A stretch of 64,000 nt of DNA, from positions 124,001-188,000 of the forward strand of contig LM655199.1 in assembly GCA_000824825.2 (NCBI GenBank), in the 5' to 3' direction. The position numbers and the translations under genes are program-made. Below the pieces are notes generated by a model. That model did no database searches, was not told the DNA's origin, and saw only the letters and a program-made list of their open reading frames with translations. Origin of the DNA: Mesorhizobium sp. ORS 3324 (GTDB taxonomy: Bacteria; Pseudomonadota; Alphaproteobacteria; Rhizobiales; Rhizobiaceae). This document shows positions 1-8,208 of this stretch, in pieces (position 1 is the stretch's first letter; each line of letters begins with the position of its first letter).

Positions 1-620
1 GCCGCGCAGCCGCTGCGTACCCGGTTCAGAAGCTGGCTGTGGGCGCTCGTCAGCGCCGCCTTCTCGGCCGCGTTCAGTCCAGAAGCCGCCTCCTGCAGCA
101 TGACGCGCTCATCAAGCGCACCCTGTTCCAGGTCGCGTCCGCTGATCGGTCCGATCTGGCGCGGCGAGAAGAAGATTGTCTCCCTGAGGTTCGCCAGCAG
201 GCCTTCTTGGGCGTTCTGAAGATCGAGCAGGGCATTGATGCGGCGCAAGGCGGCGTCGCGCGGCGGTGCGTTCGGCCGCAATGCCGGATGCATCGTCTCC
301 CAATACTGGTCGAAGGTGCTGGCGATGAGGGTCAACCCTTGCGCCAGGCCGGCCAGCCTTTCCTCGTTGGCCAAGGCACGCGCGACGATGACCAGCAGGC
401 GCAGGTCCCGGCCACGGGCGCGAAGCTCTTCCGCCTTTTCGAGGACGGCCGGCCAATCGACGGGAGTGGATTGCGACGTAGGTTTGTTGCCGTCGTGCAC
501 AACCTTGATCTGTGGCTCGGTCAGGCGCTCCAGCTCGTGAAAGGCCGGGTCGTTGCGCAAGTCCTCTCCCGACGGATTCTCGCCGTTCAGAGGATCCAGC
601 CAGAGTGCGAGATCAATCAC
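1..620 (-). CDS. tssA: Type VI secretion protein TssA (ImpA N-terminal domain), partial
   Basis: The frame is open from a GTG at 620 to the left edge of the window, about 206 residues with no stop, so the C-terminus lies outside. The N-terminus reads VIDLALWLDPLNGENPSGED, and a later stretch reads STFDQYWETMHPALRP; both are characteristic of the ImpA_N domain of TssA, the cytoplasmic T6SS protein that caps and primes baseplate and sheath assembly. It diverges from clpV across a 333-base gap, which supports the call. The GTG start is inferred because the next upstream in-frame region lacks homology. The rest of the T6SS locus should lie to the left. Confidence 0.85.
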   Translation of the reverse strand, partial: MIDLALWLDPLNGENPSGEDLRNDPAFHELERLTEPQIKVVHDGNKPTSQSTPVDWPAVLEKAEELRARGRDLRLLVIVARALANEERLAGLAQGLTLIASTFDQYWETMHPALRPNAPPRDAALRRINALLDLQNAQEGLLANLRETIFFSPRQIGPISGRDLEQGALDERVMLQEAASGLNAAEKAALTSAHSQLLNRVRSGCA

Positions 621-953
621 ACTAACCCCCAGCCCGCGGCCCCGAGACCACTGTGTGACGCAACGTTATCACACGGCCTCACTCTACCACAATTGAGCGC
701 CTGCTCAAAAGCTAACGGAAGCTGAACGCGACCGTCTTCGTCGCCGAAACCCATTGCGCGATTGCCGGACCGGGTATGTGAAATGGCTCGCATAGCCCGG
801 ACAGTAATCCGGTGTTTGTTGGGTGAGTTTGCAGGGCTTGTGTAACCGGGCAGTGCCGCCTGGATGGATCCGATCGACTTATCGATCACACGGCTTTGTC
901 AAGCAGCGGCTTATATGGCAGGGTACGGTCGGCAGATTGCGGGAGCAGGTTCG
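621..953. promoter_or_regulatory. Divergent tssA/clpV control region
   Basis: This 333-base gene-free stretch separates two divergent T6SS genes and must hold both promoters. It contains a perfect inverted repeat GTGTGA-N10-TCACAC at 653-674, immediately upstream of tssA, which could be a regulator site. I found no convincing -35/-10 pair. ORFs read through here on both strands look like shadows. Confidence 0.4.
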
Positions 954-3797
954 ATGGAACAGCGCCGGTCATCGCAGAGCTTCAAGCGTAAGGAACTGGT
1001 CGCCAAGCTCAACGCCACGGGGGTGCGCGCCTTCAAGGCCGCGGCCGACACGGCCAAGCTGCGCGGCAATCCCTATGTCGAGCTCGTCCACTTCATCCAG
1101 CAGCTGGTGCTGTCCGAGCGCTCCGACGTGCAGATGATCATCGCCGATGCCGGGCTGGACGTCAGCCGGCTGACGGCGGACATGACCCGCGCCATCGACA
1201 AGCTGCCATACGGCGCCACCTCGGTGGAGGAATTCTCCGACCACATCTTCCACGCCATCCAGGAAGGCTGGAACCTGGCGACGCTGGAATTCGGTGTGGA
1301 GGAGGTGCGCAGCGCCCATATCCTGCTTGCCTGCCTGAAGACGCCGGTGCTGGAAGGACTGGTCTCGAAGATCAGCGCCGAGTTCGACAAGATCGATGCC
1401 GACGGCGTCATTTCGCGCTTCGCCGATGTCACCGAAGGCTCGCTCGAAGCCGGCTCACCTGCCGTCGCAGCCGTGGCCGAGACACCAATGAAGCGCGGTC
1501 CGGGCGGGGATTCGGCGCTGGCGAAATACGCCACCGACCTCACCCAGCGTGCCCGCGACGGCAAGATCGATCCGGTCGTCGGCCGCGATCCCGAGATCCG
1601 GCAGATCGTCGACATCCTGATGCGACGCCGGCAAAACAACCCGATCCTGACCGGCGAAGCCGGCGTCGGCAAGACGGCGGTCGTCGAAGGATTTGCGCTG
1701 CGCATCGCCCAGGGCGACGTGCCGCCGACGCTGCAGAATGTCAGCGTGCGCATGCTCGATGTCGGGCTGATGCAGGCGGGCGCCAGCGTCAAGGGCGAGT
1801 TCGAGAAGCGGCTGAAGGCGGTCATCGACGAGGTGCAGGCCTCCGAGGTTCCGATCATCCTGTTCATCGACGAGGCGCATACGCTGATCGGCGCCGGGGG
1901 TGCTGCGGGCACCGGCGATGCCGCCAATCTTTTGAAGCCGGCGCTGGCGCGCGGCGAATTGCGTACCATCGCCGCCACGACCTGGGCCGAATACAAGCAG
2001 CACATCGAGAAGGATCCGGCGCTGACGCGCCGCTTCCAGGTGGTCAAGATCGAGGAGCCGTCCGAAGCGGTGGCCGTGCTGATGCTGCGCGGCGTCGCCG
2101 GGGTGCTGGAGCAGCACCATAAAGTGCAGATACTGGACGAGGCGATCGAGGCGGCGGTTGCGCTTTCGCATCGCTACATCCCGGCGCGGCAACTGCCGGA
2201 CAAGGCCGTCAGTCTGCTCGACACCGCTTGCGCCCGCGTCGCGATCTCGCAGCATGCGACGCCTGCCGAGGTCGAGGACATTTTGCGCCGTCGCCAGGCG
2301 CTGGAGGTCGAGCGCGGCATCATCGGCCGCGAGGCGGCGATCGGCATCGACGTCGCCGACCGGCAGGCCCGCGTCGATGCCGGGCTGGCGGAAACCGAGA
2401 CCACGCTTGCCGCCGCCCAGGCGCGCTGGGATCGCGAAAAGGCGCTGGTGAGCGAGATCCTCGACCTGCGCGGCAAATTGCGGGGCGAAGGCGTGCCGCT
2501 CGATGCAGCCGCGGCCGGGGAGGCCGGTGCGGAAACCATAGCGGCTGAACCGCCTGCGTCCGAAACCCCCGAAGCAAAGCCGCTTGAGAGCAAGGCAGCT
2601 GACTCCAAGCCGGTGAAATCCAAGGGCTCGAAAGGCAAGGCAGCCAAGGGTGAGGTGGCCAAGGCTGAGGCCGCAGTTGCGGAGACGATCGCCGAGGGAT
2701 CGGCGGATTCGGCCGCCGACCTCGCGCGGCTGCGGGAATTGATGGCGGAGCTTGTCGCGGCGCAGGGCGAGACGCCGCTGATCCTGCCGTCGGTCGACCG
2801 CAATGCCGTTGCCGCGGTTGTCCAGGACTGGACCGGCATCCCGACGGGGCGGATGCTGTCCAGCCAGACCGAGAAGGCGCTCAAGCTCGCCGTCACATTA
2901 TCCGAGCGCGTTGTCGGCCAGGACCATGCGATGGAGATGATCGCCAGGCGCGTGCAAACCAGCCGCGCAGGGCTCGGCGCTCCGGAAAAGCCGGTGGGCG
3001 TGTTCCTGCTCTGCGGCCCCTCGGGCGTCGGCAAGACCGAGACCGCGCTGGCGCTGGCCGAAACGCTTTACGGTGGCGAGCAGAACCTGATTTCCATCAA
3101 CATGTCAGAGTTCCAGGAAGCGCATACCGTCTCGACGCTGAAGGGCGCGCCGCCCGGTTATGTCGGCTACGGCAAGGGCGGCATCCTGACCGAGGCGGTG
3201 CGCAGGAAGCCGTATTCCGTCATCCTGCTCGACGAGGTCGAGAAGGCGCATCCCGACGTGCACGAGATCTTCTTCCAGGTCTTCGACAAGGGCATGATGG
3301 ACGACAGCGAGGGCCGGCGCATCGATTTCAAGAATACGCTGATCCTGCTCACCTCGAATGTCGGCTCGGACGTCATCATGGACCGCACGAGGAACGGCAC
3401 CGTGCGGACCGGGATCGACGACCTCGATACTGCCTTGCGCGCGCCGCTGCTGAAGGTGTTCCCGGCCGCATTCCTCGGCCGCGTCGTCACCATACCCTAC
3501 TATCCGCTCTCGGATGCGATGATCGAGGCAATCACCCGGCATCAGTTCGCCAAGATCGCGCGGCGCCTCAGGGCGACCAACGACGCCGAGCTGGTGATCG
3601 GCGACGGCGTCATGGACCTGGTCAAGGCACGCTGCACCGAGATCGAGTCCGGCGGGCGCATGATCGACGCCATCCTCACCAACACACTGCTGCCGGAGCT
3701 GAGCCGCGGCGTGCTCAACCGCTCGCTCGAGGGCGCGAAGATGACCAAGGTCACCGTCGGCGCTTCGGCGGAAGGATTCACCTATTCCTTCGAGTAG
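954..3797 (+). CDS. clpV: Type VI secretion AAA+ ATPase ClpV (TssH)
   Basis: ClpV is the Clp/Hsp100 unfoldase that disassembles the contracted TssB/TssC sheath so it can be reused. The 947-residue product has a Clp_N domain (about 13-150), a first NBD with Walker A GEAGVGKT (234-241) and Walker B FIDEAH (D306/E307), a coiled-coil M region (about 440-510), and a second NBD with GPSGVGKT (688-695), pore loop GYVGYG (735-740) and LLDEVEKAHP (D760/E761). The ATG at 954 is preferred over an in-frame ATG at 864 because it follows GGGAG by about 8 bases and starts just before the conserved N-domain. An Ala/Lys/Glu-rich low-complexity insert at about 515-588 is unusual. Confidence 0.93.
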   Translation: MEQRRSSQSFKRKELVAKLNATGVRAFKAAADTAKLRGNPYVELVHFIQQLVLSERSDVQMIIADAGLDVSRLTADMTRAIDKLPYGATSVEEFSDHIFHAIQEGWNLATLEFGVEEVRSAHILLACLKTPVLEGLVSKISAEFDKIDADGVISRFADVTEGSLEAGSPAVAAVAETPMKRGPGGDSALAKYATDLTQRARDGKIDPVVGRDPEIRQIVDILMRRRQNNPILTGEAGVGKTAVVEGFALRIAQGDVPPTLQNVSVRMLDVGLMQAGASVKGEFEKRLKAVIDEVQASEVPIILFIDEAHTLIGAGGAAGTGDAANLLKPALARGELRTIAATTWAEYKQHIEKDPALTRRFQVVKIEEPSEAVAVLMLRGVAGVLEQHHKVQILDEAIEAAVALSHRYIPARQLPDKAVSLLDTACARVAISQHATPAEVEDILRRRQALEVERGIIGREAAIGIDVADRQARVDAGLAETETTLAAAQARWDREKALVSEILDLRGKLRGEGVPLDAAAAGEAGAETIAAEPPASETPEAKPLESKAADSKPVKSKGSKGKAAKGEVAKAEAAVAETIAEGSADSAADLARLRELMAELVAAQGETPLILPSVDRNAVAAVVQDWTGIPTGRMLSSQTEKALKLAVTLSERVVGQDHAMEMIARRVQTSRAGLGAPEKPVGVFLLCGPSGVGKTETALALAETLYGGEQNLISINMSEFQEAHTVSTLKGAPPGYVGYGKGGILTEAVRRKPYSVILLDEVEKAHPDVHEIFFQVFDKGMMDDSEGRRIDFKNTLILLTSNVGSDVIMDRTRNGTVRTGIDDLDTALRAPLLKVFPAAFLGRVVTIPYYPLSDAMIEAITRHQFAKIARRLRATNDAELVIGDGVMDLVKARCTEIESGGRMIDAILTNTLLPELSRGVLNRSLEGAKMTKVTVGASAEGFTYSFE

Positions 3798-3828
3798 CGG
3801 GGCTTGGCGTAAAAAAAATTCGGCGCCA

Positions 3829-3856
3829 TGTCACATTGGCGGATGCCTCGCTCGTC
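3829..3856 (+). promoter_or_regulatory. ECF41-type promoter
   Basis: TGTCACA (3829-3835), a spacer of exactly 17 bases, then CGTC (3853-3856). This is the reported ECF41 sigma recognition sequence (-35 TGTCACA, -10 CGTC). It lies about 30 bases before the start codon of the first gene of the decarboxylase-sigma operon, so the sigma factor probably controls its own operon. Confidence 0.85.
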
Positions 3857-3887
3857 TTGAGGTCGGAACCAACGAAAGGAACCGACC

Positions 3888-4373
3888 ATGACTACCAGAC
3901 TTGACCCCCTTGCCGCCGCGCCTTCGCTGATGAAGGAATGGCATCGCGCCTCGCTCGCGATTTCCGCCAGCCTCGATCCGGCGCTTGCCGAGCTCATCGA
4001 GATCCGCGCTTCGCAGATCAATGGCTGCGCCAACTGCATCAACATGCACACCACCTACGCACGTGAACGCGGAGAGACCGAGCAGCGCGTCTACCTGCTG
4101 GCGGCCTGGCGCGAGGCGCCGTGCTATACCGATCGCGAGCGTGCGGCGCTTGGCTGGACCGACGCGCTGACGCGCATCAGCGAAGGCCATACGCATGAGG
4201 CTGCCTATGAGGCGCTGAAGGAACATTTCACCGAGGAGGAACGGGTGAAGATCACCCTGATGATCAACATCATCAATGGCTGGAACCGCATCGCAGTCGG
4301 CTTCGGCGGTTTCGTCGACCCGGCGGCGGTGAAGGCGGTCAATTCAAAGTCCGCCAACAGGGCCGCGGCTTGA
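3888..4373 (+). CDS. Carboxymuconolactone decarboxylase (AhpD-like) family protein
   Basis: This 161-residue protein carries the CMD/AhpD signature CANCINMH, with redox cysteines C47 and C50 and H54. Such proteins form all-helical oligomers, and many act as thiol peroxidase or disulfide-relay partners rather than true decarboxylases. The start ATG follows a GAAAGGA ribosome-binding site. The stop overlaps the start of the downstream ECF sigma gene (TGATG), so the two are translationally coupled. CMD-family genes are the standard neighbours of ECF41 sigma factors and their usual target. The substrate is unknown. Confidence 0.88.
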   Translation: MTTRLDPLAAAPSLMKEWHRASLAISASLDPALAELIEIRASQINGCANCINMHTTYARERGETEQRVYLLAAWREAPCYTDRERAALGWTDALTRISEGHTHEAAYEALKEHFTEEERVKITLMINIINGWNRIAVGFGGFVDPAAVKAVNSKSANRAAA

Positions 4374-5230
4374 TGACGGAGCCGGCATCCGAGGGCGCCG
4401 CGGCAGCATTCGAGCCGCTGCGCCCGAAGCTCACGCGGGTCGCCTACCGCATGCTGGGCTCGGTGGCCGATGCCGAGGACATGGTGCAGGAGGCGTTCAT
4501 CCGCTGGATGAATGCCGACCGCGCCGAGGTGCGCCAGCCGGAGGCGTTCCTGCGCCGTACGGTGACGCGCCTTTGCCTCGACCAGCTCAAATCCGCCCGC
4601 CGCCAGCGCGAGACCTATGTCGGCTCCTGGCTTCCCGATCCTGTCGTCGAAGACGACGAACCGGACGACGTCACCTTGCCGCTGATGCTGGCGCTGGAGC
4701 GCCTGTCGCCGCTCGAGCGGGCAGCCTTCCTGCTGCACGACGTGTTCGGGCTGCAATTCGAGGAAGTCGCGGCGGAGATCGAGCGCGACCCTGCCGCCTG
4801 CCGTCAGCTCGCCGCCCGCGCCCGCGACCATGTCCGCGAGGCGCGGCCTCGCTTCCAGGTCGAGAAACAACGCGGCCTCGAGCTTGCCGAGGCTTTCTTC
4901 AACGCCTCGCGCTGCGGCGACATGAAGGCGCTCGGCGCAATGCTGAGCGCCGATGTCAGCGCTTACGCCGACGGCGGCGGCAAGCGTCCGGCAGCCATGG
5001 AGCCGGTCTTCGGCTTCGACGCCGTCATGAAACAGTACGAGACTGTCGTTGCCTGGCTTCAGGACAATCGCTCCGAGCTTGTCCGTTTTGGCTTCATCAA
5101 CGGATTGCCCGGCTTCGTCACGGCCGAGTCAGACGGCGAACTGCAGACGACCGCGCTGGACATCGAGAACGGCAAGATCACGGCGATCTATGTGATGCGC
5201 AACCCCGACAAGCTAAGGCATCTGCATTAG
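4373..5230 (+). CDS. ECF41-family RNA polymerase sigma factor with SnoaL-like C-terminal domain
   Basis: The 285-residue product has sigma region 2 (about 14-80, with DAEDMVQEAF), region 4 (about 105-155) and a SnoaL/NTF2-like extension (about 165-285). Three ECF41 hallmarks are visible: a WLPDP motif in the linker (about 87-91), DGGGK (200-204) and NPDKL (277-281) in the extension. In this group the fused domain replaces a separate anti-sigma factor. The start is the ATG overlapping the upstream stop, rather than the TTG three bases earlier. The matching promoter upstream of the operon implies autoregulation. The inducing signal is not known. Confidence 0.93.
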   Translation: MTEPASEGAAAAFEPLRPKLTRVAYRMLGSVADAEDMVQEAFIRWMNADRAEVRQPEAFLRRTVTRLCLDQLKSARRQRETYVGSWLPDPVVEDDEPDDVTLPLMLALERLSPLERAAFLLHDVFGLQFEEVAAEIERDPAACRQLAARARDHVREARPRFQVEKQRGLELAEAFFNASRCGDMKALGAMLSADVSAYADGGGKRPAAMEPVFGFDAVMKQYETVVAWLQDNRSELVRFGFINGLPGFVTAESDGELQTTALDIENGKITAIYVMRNPDKLRHLH

Positions 5231-5337
5231 CAACCGCAATTGGCGCAGAGCCGCCAGCAAGCTGCCGGCGGAACCTTTGTTCCGCTGGCGATTTTGGCTA
5301 TATGCTTGGTGACGGACGGCCAGAAGGGTTGCTGACG

Positions 5338-5613
5338 ATGACGACGAAAAACCTTGCGATCTCCGCTCTCGTTCTGGCCACGGCCATCGGTGTGTCCGGC
5401 CAGGCGTTCGCCGGCCACCGGCATCATCAACGCCTGGTCGAGCAGGAACGCTACGTTCCGGCTGAGGGCGATCTCATCGACATCCTGTTCGGCGGGCCGC
5501 GCTATTACGATGCCATGCTGGTCACCACGGCAGCGGGCGCCTGCTCCTACCACCGGACGGGGCCGGACGCGAACGCGCTGAACAAGATCAACGACCATCA
5601 CTGCGGAAAATAG
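5338..5613 (+). CDS. Small secreted protein, unknown function
   Basis: A 91-residue protein starts at ATG 5338 behind AGAAGG. It begins with a clear Sec signal peptide (Lys at 4, hydrophobic 7-20, probable cut after GQAFA at 25). The mature part is about 66 residues, His-rich at its start (GHRHHQR), with two cysteines near the end (GACSYH, HHCGK) that could pair in the periplasm. I do not recognise a family. Upstream, GGAAC (5270-5274), 18 bases and TT resembles an EcfG stress promoter, but its -10 is weak (ATTT rather than CGTT). Confidence 0.6.
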   Translation: MTTKNLAISALVLATAIGVSGQAFAGHRHHQRLVEQERYVPAEGDLIDILFGGPRYYDAMLVTTAAGACSYHRTGPDANALNKINDHHCGK

Positions 5614-5702
5614 CCGCTCCGCGCGGTTGTTCTTTGCGCGCGGCCTGGCTTCGATGAGCCGCGCCTGCCTTTGGCCCCTCTCCATGAATGCTGATCGGTT
5701 CG

Positions 5703-5810
5703 CTTAGAGCAATTCCAGGAAAAGTGTGTGACGGTTTTCCGTCCGGAAATGCGTCAAAACAAAAAGATAGAGCGGTTCGCCGTTTCCGTGAAACGGTGAA
5801 ACGCTCTAAG
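5703..5810. repeat. Mesorhizobial palindromic repeat with terminal inverted repeats
   Basis: A 108-base element bounded by CTTAGAGC (5703-5710) and GCTCTAAG (5803-5810), containing the internal blocks GGAAAAGTGTG, CGGTTTTCCGTCCGG and CGTTTCCGTGAAACGG. Related copies occur in this window at 61196-61293 and 61550-61644, and a diverged one at 18825-18890. It has no coding capacity and the size of a small palindromic MITE-like element. Confidence 0.8.
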
Positions 5811-5858
5811 CGTGCCCGCCTGATGTCGGCTTTGCGCTGCGCACAGCCGGGAGCAAAT

Positions 5859-5870
5859 ATTGTATACAAT
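5859..5870. promoter_or_regulatory. Candidate FadR/GntR operator
   Basis: A perfect 12-base palindrome, ATTGTATACAAT, lies 102 bases before the binding-protein gene and just upstream of a TTGACA hexamer (5885-5890). The form fits FadR-subfamily GntR operators (TTGT...ACAA). The only GntR regulator in the window is encoded at the end of this same transport gene set, so it is the natural candidate binder. No good -10 was found at 16-18 bases from TTGACA. Confidence 0.55.
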
Positions 5871-5972
5871 AATTAAGAAAGATGTTGACAATCCGTAGCA
5901 ACAGGTTTCCCTTAAGGTATCCGCGCCATCCAACGAAAAACACAAGGTGCGATAACCAGAAGGGAACCGCAG

Positions 5973-7175
5973 ATGATCAATCGACGCTCGACTCTGAAAT
6001 CGATGGTGCTTGGCGCCGTCTCCGCCCTGGCCATTGCCGCTATTGCCATCCCGGCCGCGCAAGCCGGAAACAAGGAACTGAAAATCGGCTTCGTTGGCGT
6101 CACCAGCGGCCCCGCCGCCGCCTGGGGCACATCGAACGTTCGCTCGATGCAGACGCGCGCCGCCTGGCTCAACGAAAAAGGCGGCGTCAAGATCGGCGAC
6201 GACACCTACAACATCAACATAGTCACCTTCGACGACCAGAAGGATCCGAAGCGCGCCATCGCCGGCATGGAGAAGATGGCGCAGGAAGGCATCCACTATG
6301 TCGTCGGGCCGAATGTCGATGACGGCGCCGCCGCGGTGCGTCCCGTCGCCGAAGCCAACGGCATCATCTATTTCCCCTACGCCTTCCCGAAGGCGCTCTA
6401 CCAGAAGCCGGCCTCGAACGCCGTGCTCGGCATGATCGCCAACTATCAATCGGGCCCGGCGATCTACAAATACCTCAAGGAAAACAAGGGTGTGAAGACG
6501 ATCGCCTTTGTTGCCGCGAACGAGTCCGACCCGCTCAGCCAGCGCGACAGCGGCGTCGAGGCCGCCAAGGCGCTCGGCCTGCAGGTCGTCGCCCAGAACG
6601 ACACCTACCAGAACGACACCCGCGACTTCACGCCGGTGCTGACGCCGATCGTCGCGCTGAAGCCTGACCTGCTGGTGCTGTCCGGTGTCGCGCCGGCCAA
6701 CGCGCCGCTGCTCATCCGCGCCGCCCGCGAGCTCGGATATGAGGGCCTGATCTCGACCGAGACGGCGCAGGACGCGAAGGTTCTTCAGGAGGGTGCCGGC
6801 GAATATGCCAACGGCTTCATCTCCGTCGGCGGCGCCTCCACGCCGGAGATCGCGTCCGACGAGATGAAGGAGTTCGTGGCCCGCTACACCAAGATGTTCG
6901 GCGAGTACAACGACGAGTCGAACACCAAGGTCTACGCGCTGGAGTACATCATCGACACGCTGAAGGCCAATCCGGCGGCAATCAACAATGTCGACGAATT
7001 CAAGAAGACGATGGACACCTTTTCGGCGCCCAATCCCTTCCTGAAGGGCGACGCCAAGCTGAGCTATGTCGGCTCGACTTCCTTCGGCCAGAAGCGTCAG
7101 CTCGCCGTGCCGATGGTCGTCAACGAATACAAGGACGGTGCTTTCCAGACCCTGTTCGTCGGCTCCGTCGACTAA
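5973..7175 (+). CDS. Branched-chain amino acid/amide-type ABC transporter substrate-binding protein
   Basis: A 400-residue periplasmic protein of the LivK/HAAT (Peripla_BP_6) class with a Sec signal peptide ending near AAQA (about 31). The mature start, KELKIGFVGVTSGPAAAWG, is typical of the family and is followed by the two-lobed binding fold. The start ATG 5973 has AGAAGGGA about 9 bases upstream. It leads a livKHMGF-ordered gene set and is followed after 159 bases, including a palindromic repeat, by the permeases. The racemase downstream suggests an amino acid, amide or hydantoin-like ligand rather than leucine itself; this is inference. Confidence 0.88.
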   Translation: MINRRSTLKSMVLGAVSALAIAAIAIPAAQAGNKELKIGFVGVTSGPAAAWGTSNVRSMQTRAAWLNEKGGVKIGDDTYNINIVTFDDQKDPKRAIAGMEKMAQEGIHYVVGPNVDDGAAAVRPVAEANGIIYFPYAFPKALYQKPASNAVLGMIANYQSGPAIYKYLKENKGVKTIAFVAANESDPLSQRDSGVEAAKALGLQVVAQNDTYQNDTRDFTPVLTPIVALKPDLLVLSGVAPANAPLLIRAARELGYEGLISTETAQDAKVLQEGAGEYANGFISVGGASTPEIASDEMKEFVARYTKMFGEYNDESNTKVYALEYIIDTLKANPAAINNVDEFKKTMDTFSAPNPFLKGDAKLSYVGSTSFGQKRQLAVPMVVNEYKDGAFQTLFVGSVD

Positions 7176-7177
7176 CG

Positions 7178-7257
7178 CATGTCTCCCGAAAGTGGGAACC
7201 GGTTTTCGGGACAAAGACATGCGTAAGATCAAACCCTAAAGCGCATGCTTTAGGGTT
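7178..7257. repeat. Palindromic intergenic repeat pair
   Basis: There are two adjacent hairpins after the binding-protein gene. The first is bounded by CATGTCT (7178-7184) and AGACATG (7215-7221) around a CCCGAAAGTGGGAACCGG-type core. The second is a perfect stem AACCCTAAAGC / GCTTTAGGGTT (7232-7242 / 7247-7257) with a GCAT loop. The core resembles the repeat at 36671-36720. Placed between the first gene and the permeases, it could stabilise the binding-protein mRNA and lower downstream expression, as is common for binding-protein operons. Confidence 0.7.
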
Positions 7258-7334
7258 AGATTCCTAAGGTTGCATCCTCCCGAATGCCGGGGGTCCGGGC
7301 GATGCTCGGACCCCGCGGACGATCGAAGGTATCC

Positions 7335-8201
7335 ATGGAACAGGTCATCGCCAACGGATTGTATCTCGGTGCCCAATATGCGCTGATCGCGCTGGGGCTT
7401 ACCCTGATCTTCGCCCTGATGAACGTGCTGAATTTCGCCCACGGGCAGATGTACGTGCTGGGCGGGTTCATCACCTACACCGTCTACGGCCAGCTCGGCC
7501 TGCCCTTCGTTGTGGCGCTGCTGGCGTCCGGCGTCACACTCGCGGTGATCGGCGCGCTGATGGAGAAATTCCTCTTCCGCACCGTCATCAGGCGCAGCCA
7601 TCGCGAGGAGAGCACCATGCTGCTTGCCGCAGCGACGGCCTTTTTCTTCGACGCCGTCATCTTGCTCATGTTCGGCGAGAAGCAGCGCGGCGTGCCCAAG
7701 ATCGTCAAGGGTGTCTTCAACCAGGCCGGCATCATCATGCCTTACGACCGCCTGGTCGTCGGCGCCTTAGCCATCGTCTTCATCGCCGCCTTTGTCCTCT
7801 ACATGCAATACAGCCGGGTCGGACGCGCCATGCGGGCGCTCGCCCAGGACCGTGTCGCTGCCCAGCTGATGGGTGTGCGTGTCGATCGCTATTCGATGAT
7901 CGGCTTCGCGCTTGGAGCCATGCTGGCTGGCGTCGTCGGCGGCCTGCTTGTCACCATCACCGGGGTCAATTCCGGCATCGGCGGCCCGATCTCGATCAAG
8001 GCCTTCCTGATGGTGATGATCGGCGGCGCCGGCGTGGTCGGCGGCGCGATTGCCGGCGGCTTCATCCTCGGCATGATGGAGTCTGTCGGGCTCACCGTGC
8101 TGCGCGAATATGGCGACGTCACCTATCTCGTCATCTTCGCCGCCCTGATGGTGTTCCTGTCGATCCGCCCCAACGGGCTGATGGGCAAGCCGTGGGGTTG
8201 A
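7335..8201 (+). CDS. livH: HAAT-family ABC transporter permease, LivH type
   Basis: A 288-residue integral membrane protein with about eight hydrophobic segments and the LivH motif NVLNFAHGQMYVLGG near residue 35-50. With LivM it forms the inner-membrane channel of this importer. The ATG at 7335 (MEQVIANGLYLGAQYALIAL) is chosen over an in-frame ATG at 7284 because it matches the family start. It is followed after 7 bases by the second permease, in one operon. The substrate follows that of the binding protein and is not identifiable from the permease. Confidence 0.88.
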   Translation: MEQVIANGLYLGAQYALIALGLTLIFALMNVLNFAHGQMYVLGGFITYTVYGQLGLPFVVALLASGVTLAVIGALMEKFLFRTVIRRSHREESTMLLAAATAFFFDAVILLMFGEKQRGVPKIVKGVFNQAGIIMPYDRLVVGALAIVFIAAFVLYMQYSRVGRAMRALAQDRVAAQLMGVRVDRYSMIGFALGAMLAGVVGGLLVTITGVNSGIGGPISIKAFLMVMIGGAGVVGGAIAGGFILGMMESVGLTVLREYGDVTYLVIFAALMVFLSIRPNGLMGKPWG

Positions 8202-8208
8202 TCGCGCC

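Noticed and set aside
39..725. 228-codon plus-strand frame opposite tssA
   Set aside because: It is antisense to a clear ImpA-domain coding frame; its composition is a shadow of GC-rich codon usage.
617..889. 90-codon minus-strand frame between tssA and clpV
   Set aside because: It overlaps the probable tssA start and the divergent promoter region, has no ribosome-binding site and no recognisable motif.
5256..5337. EcfG promoter for the small secreted protein
   Set aside because: GGAAC-N18-TT is present at 5270-5294, but the -10 core reads ATTT and the GGAAC is part of a GGAAC/GTTCC hairpin, so I did not list it as a feature.
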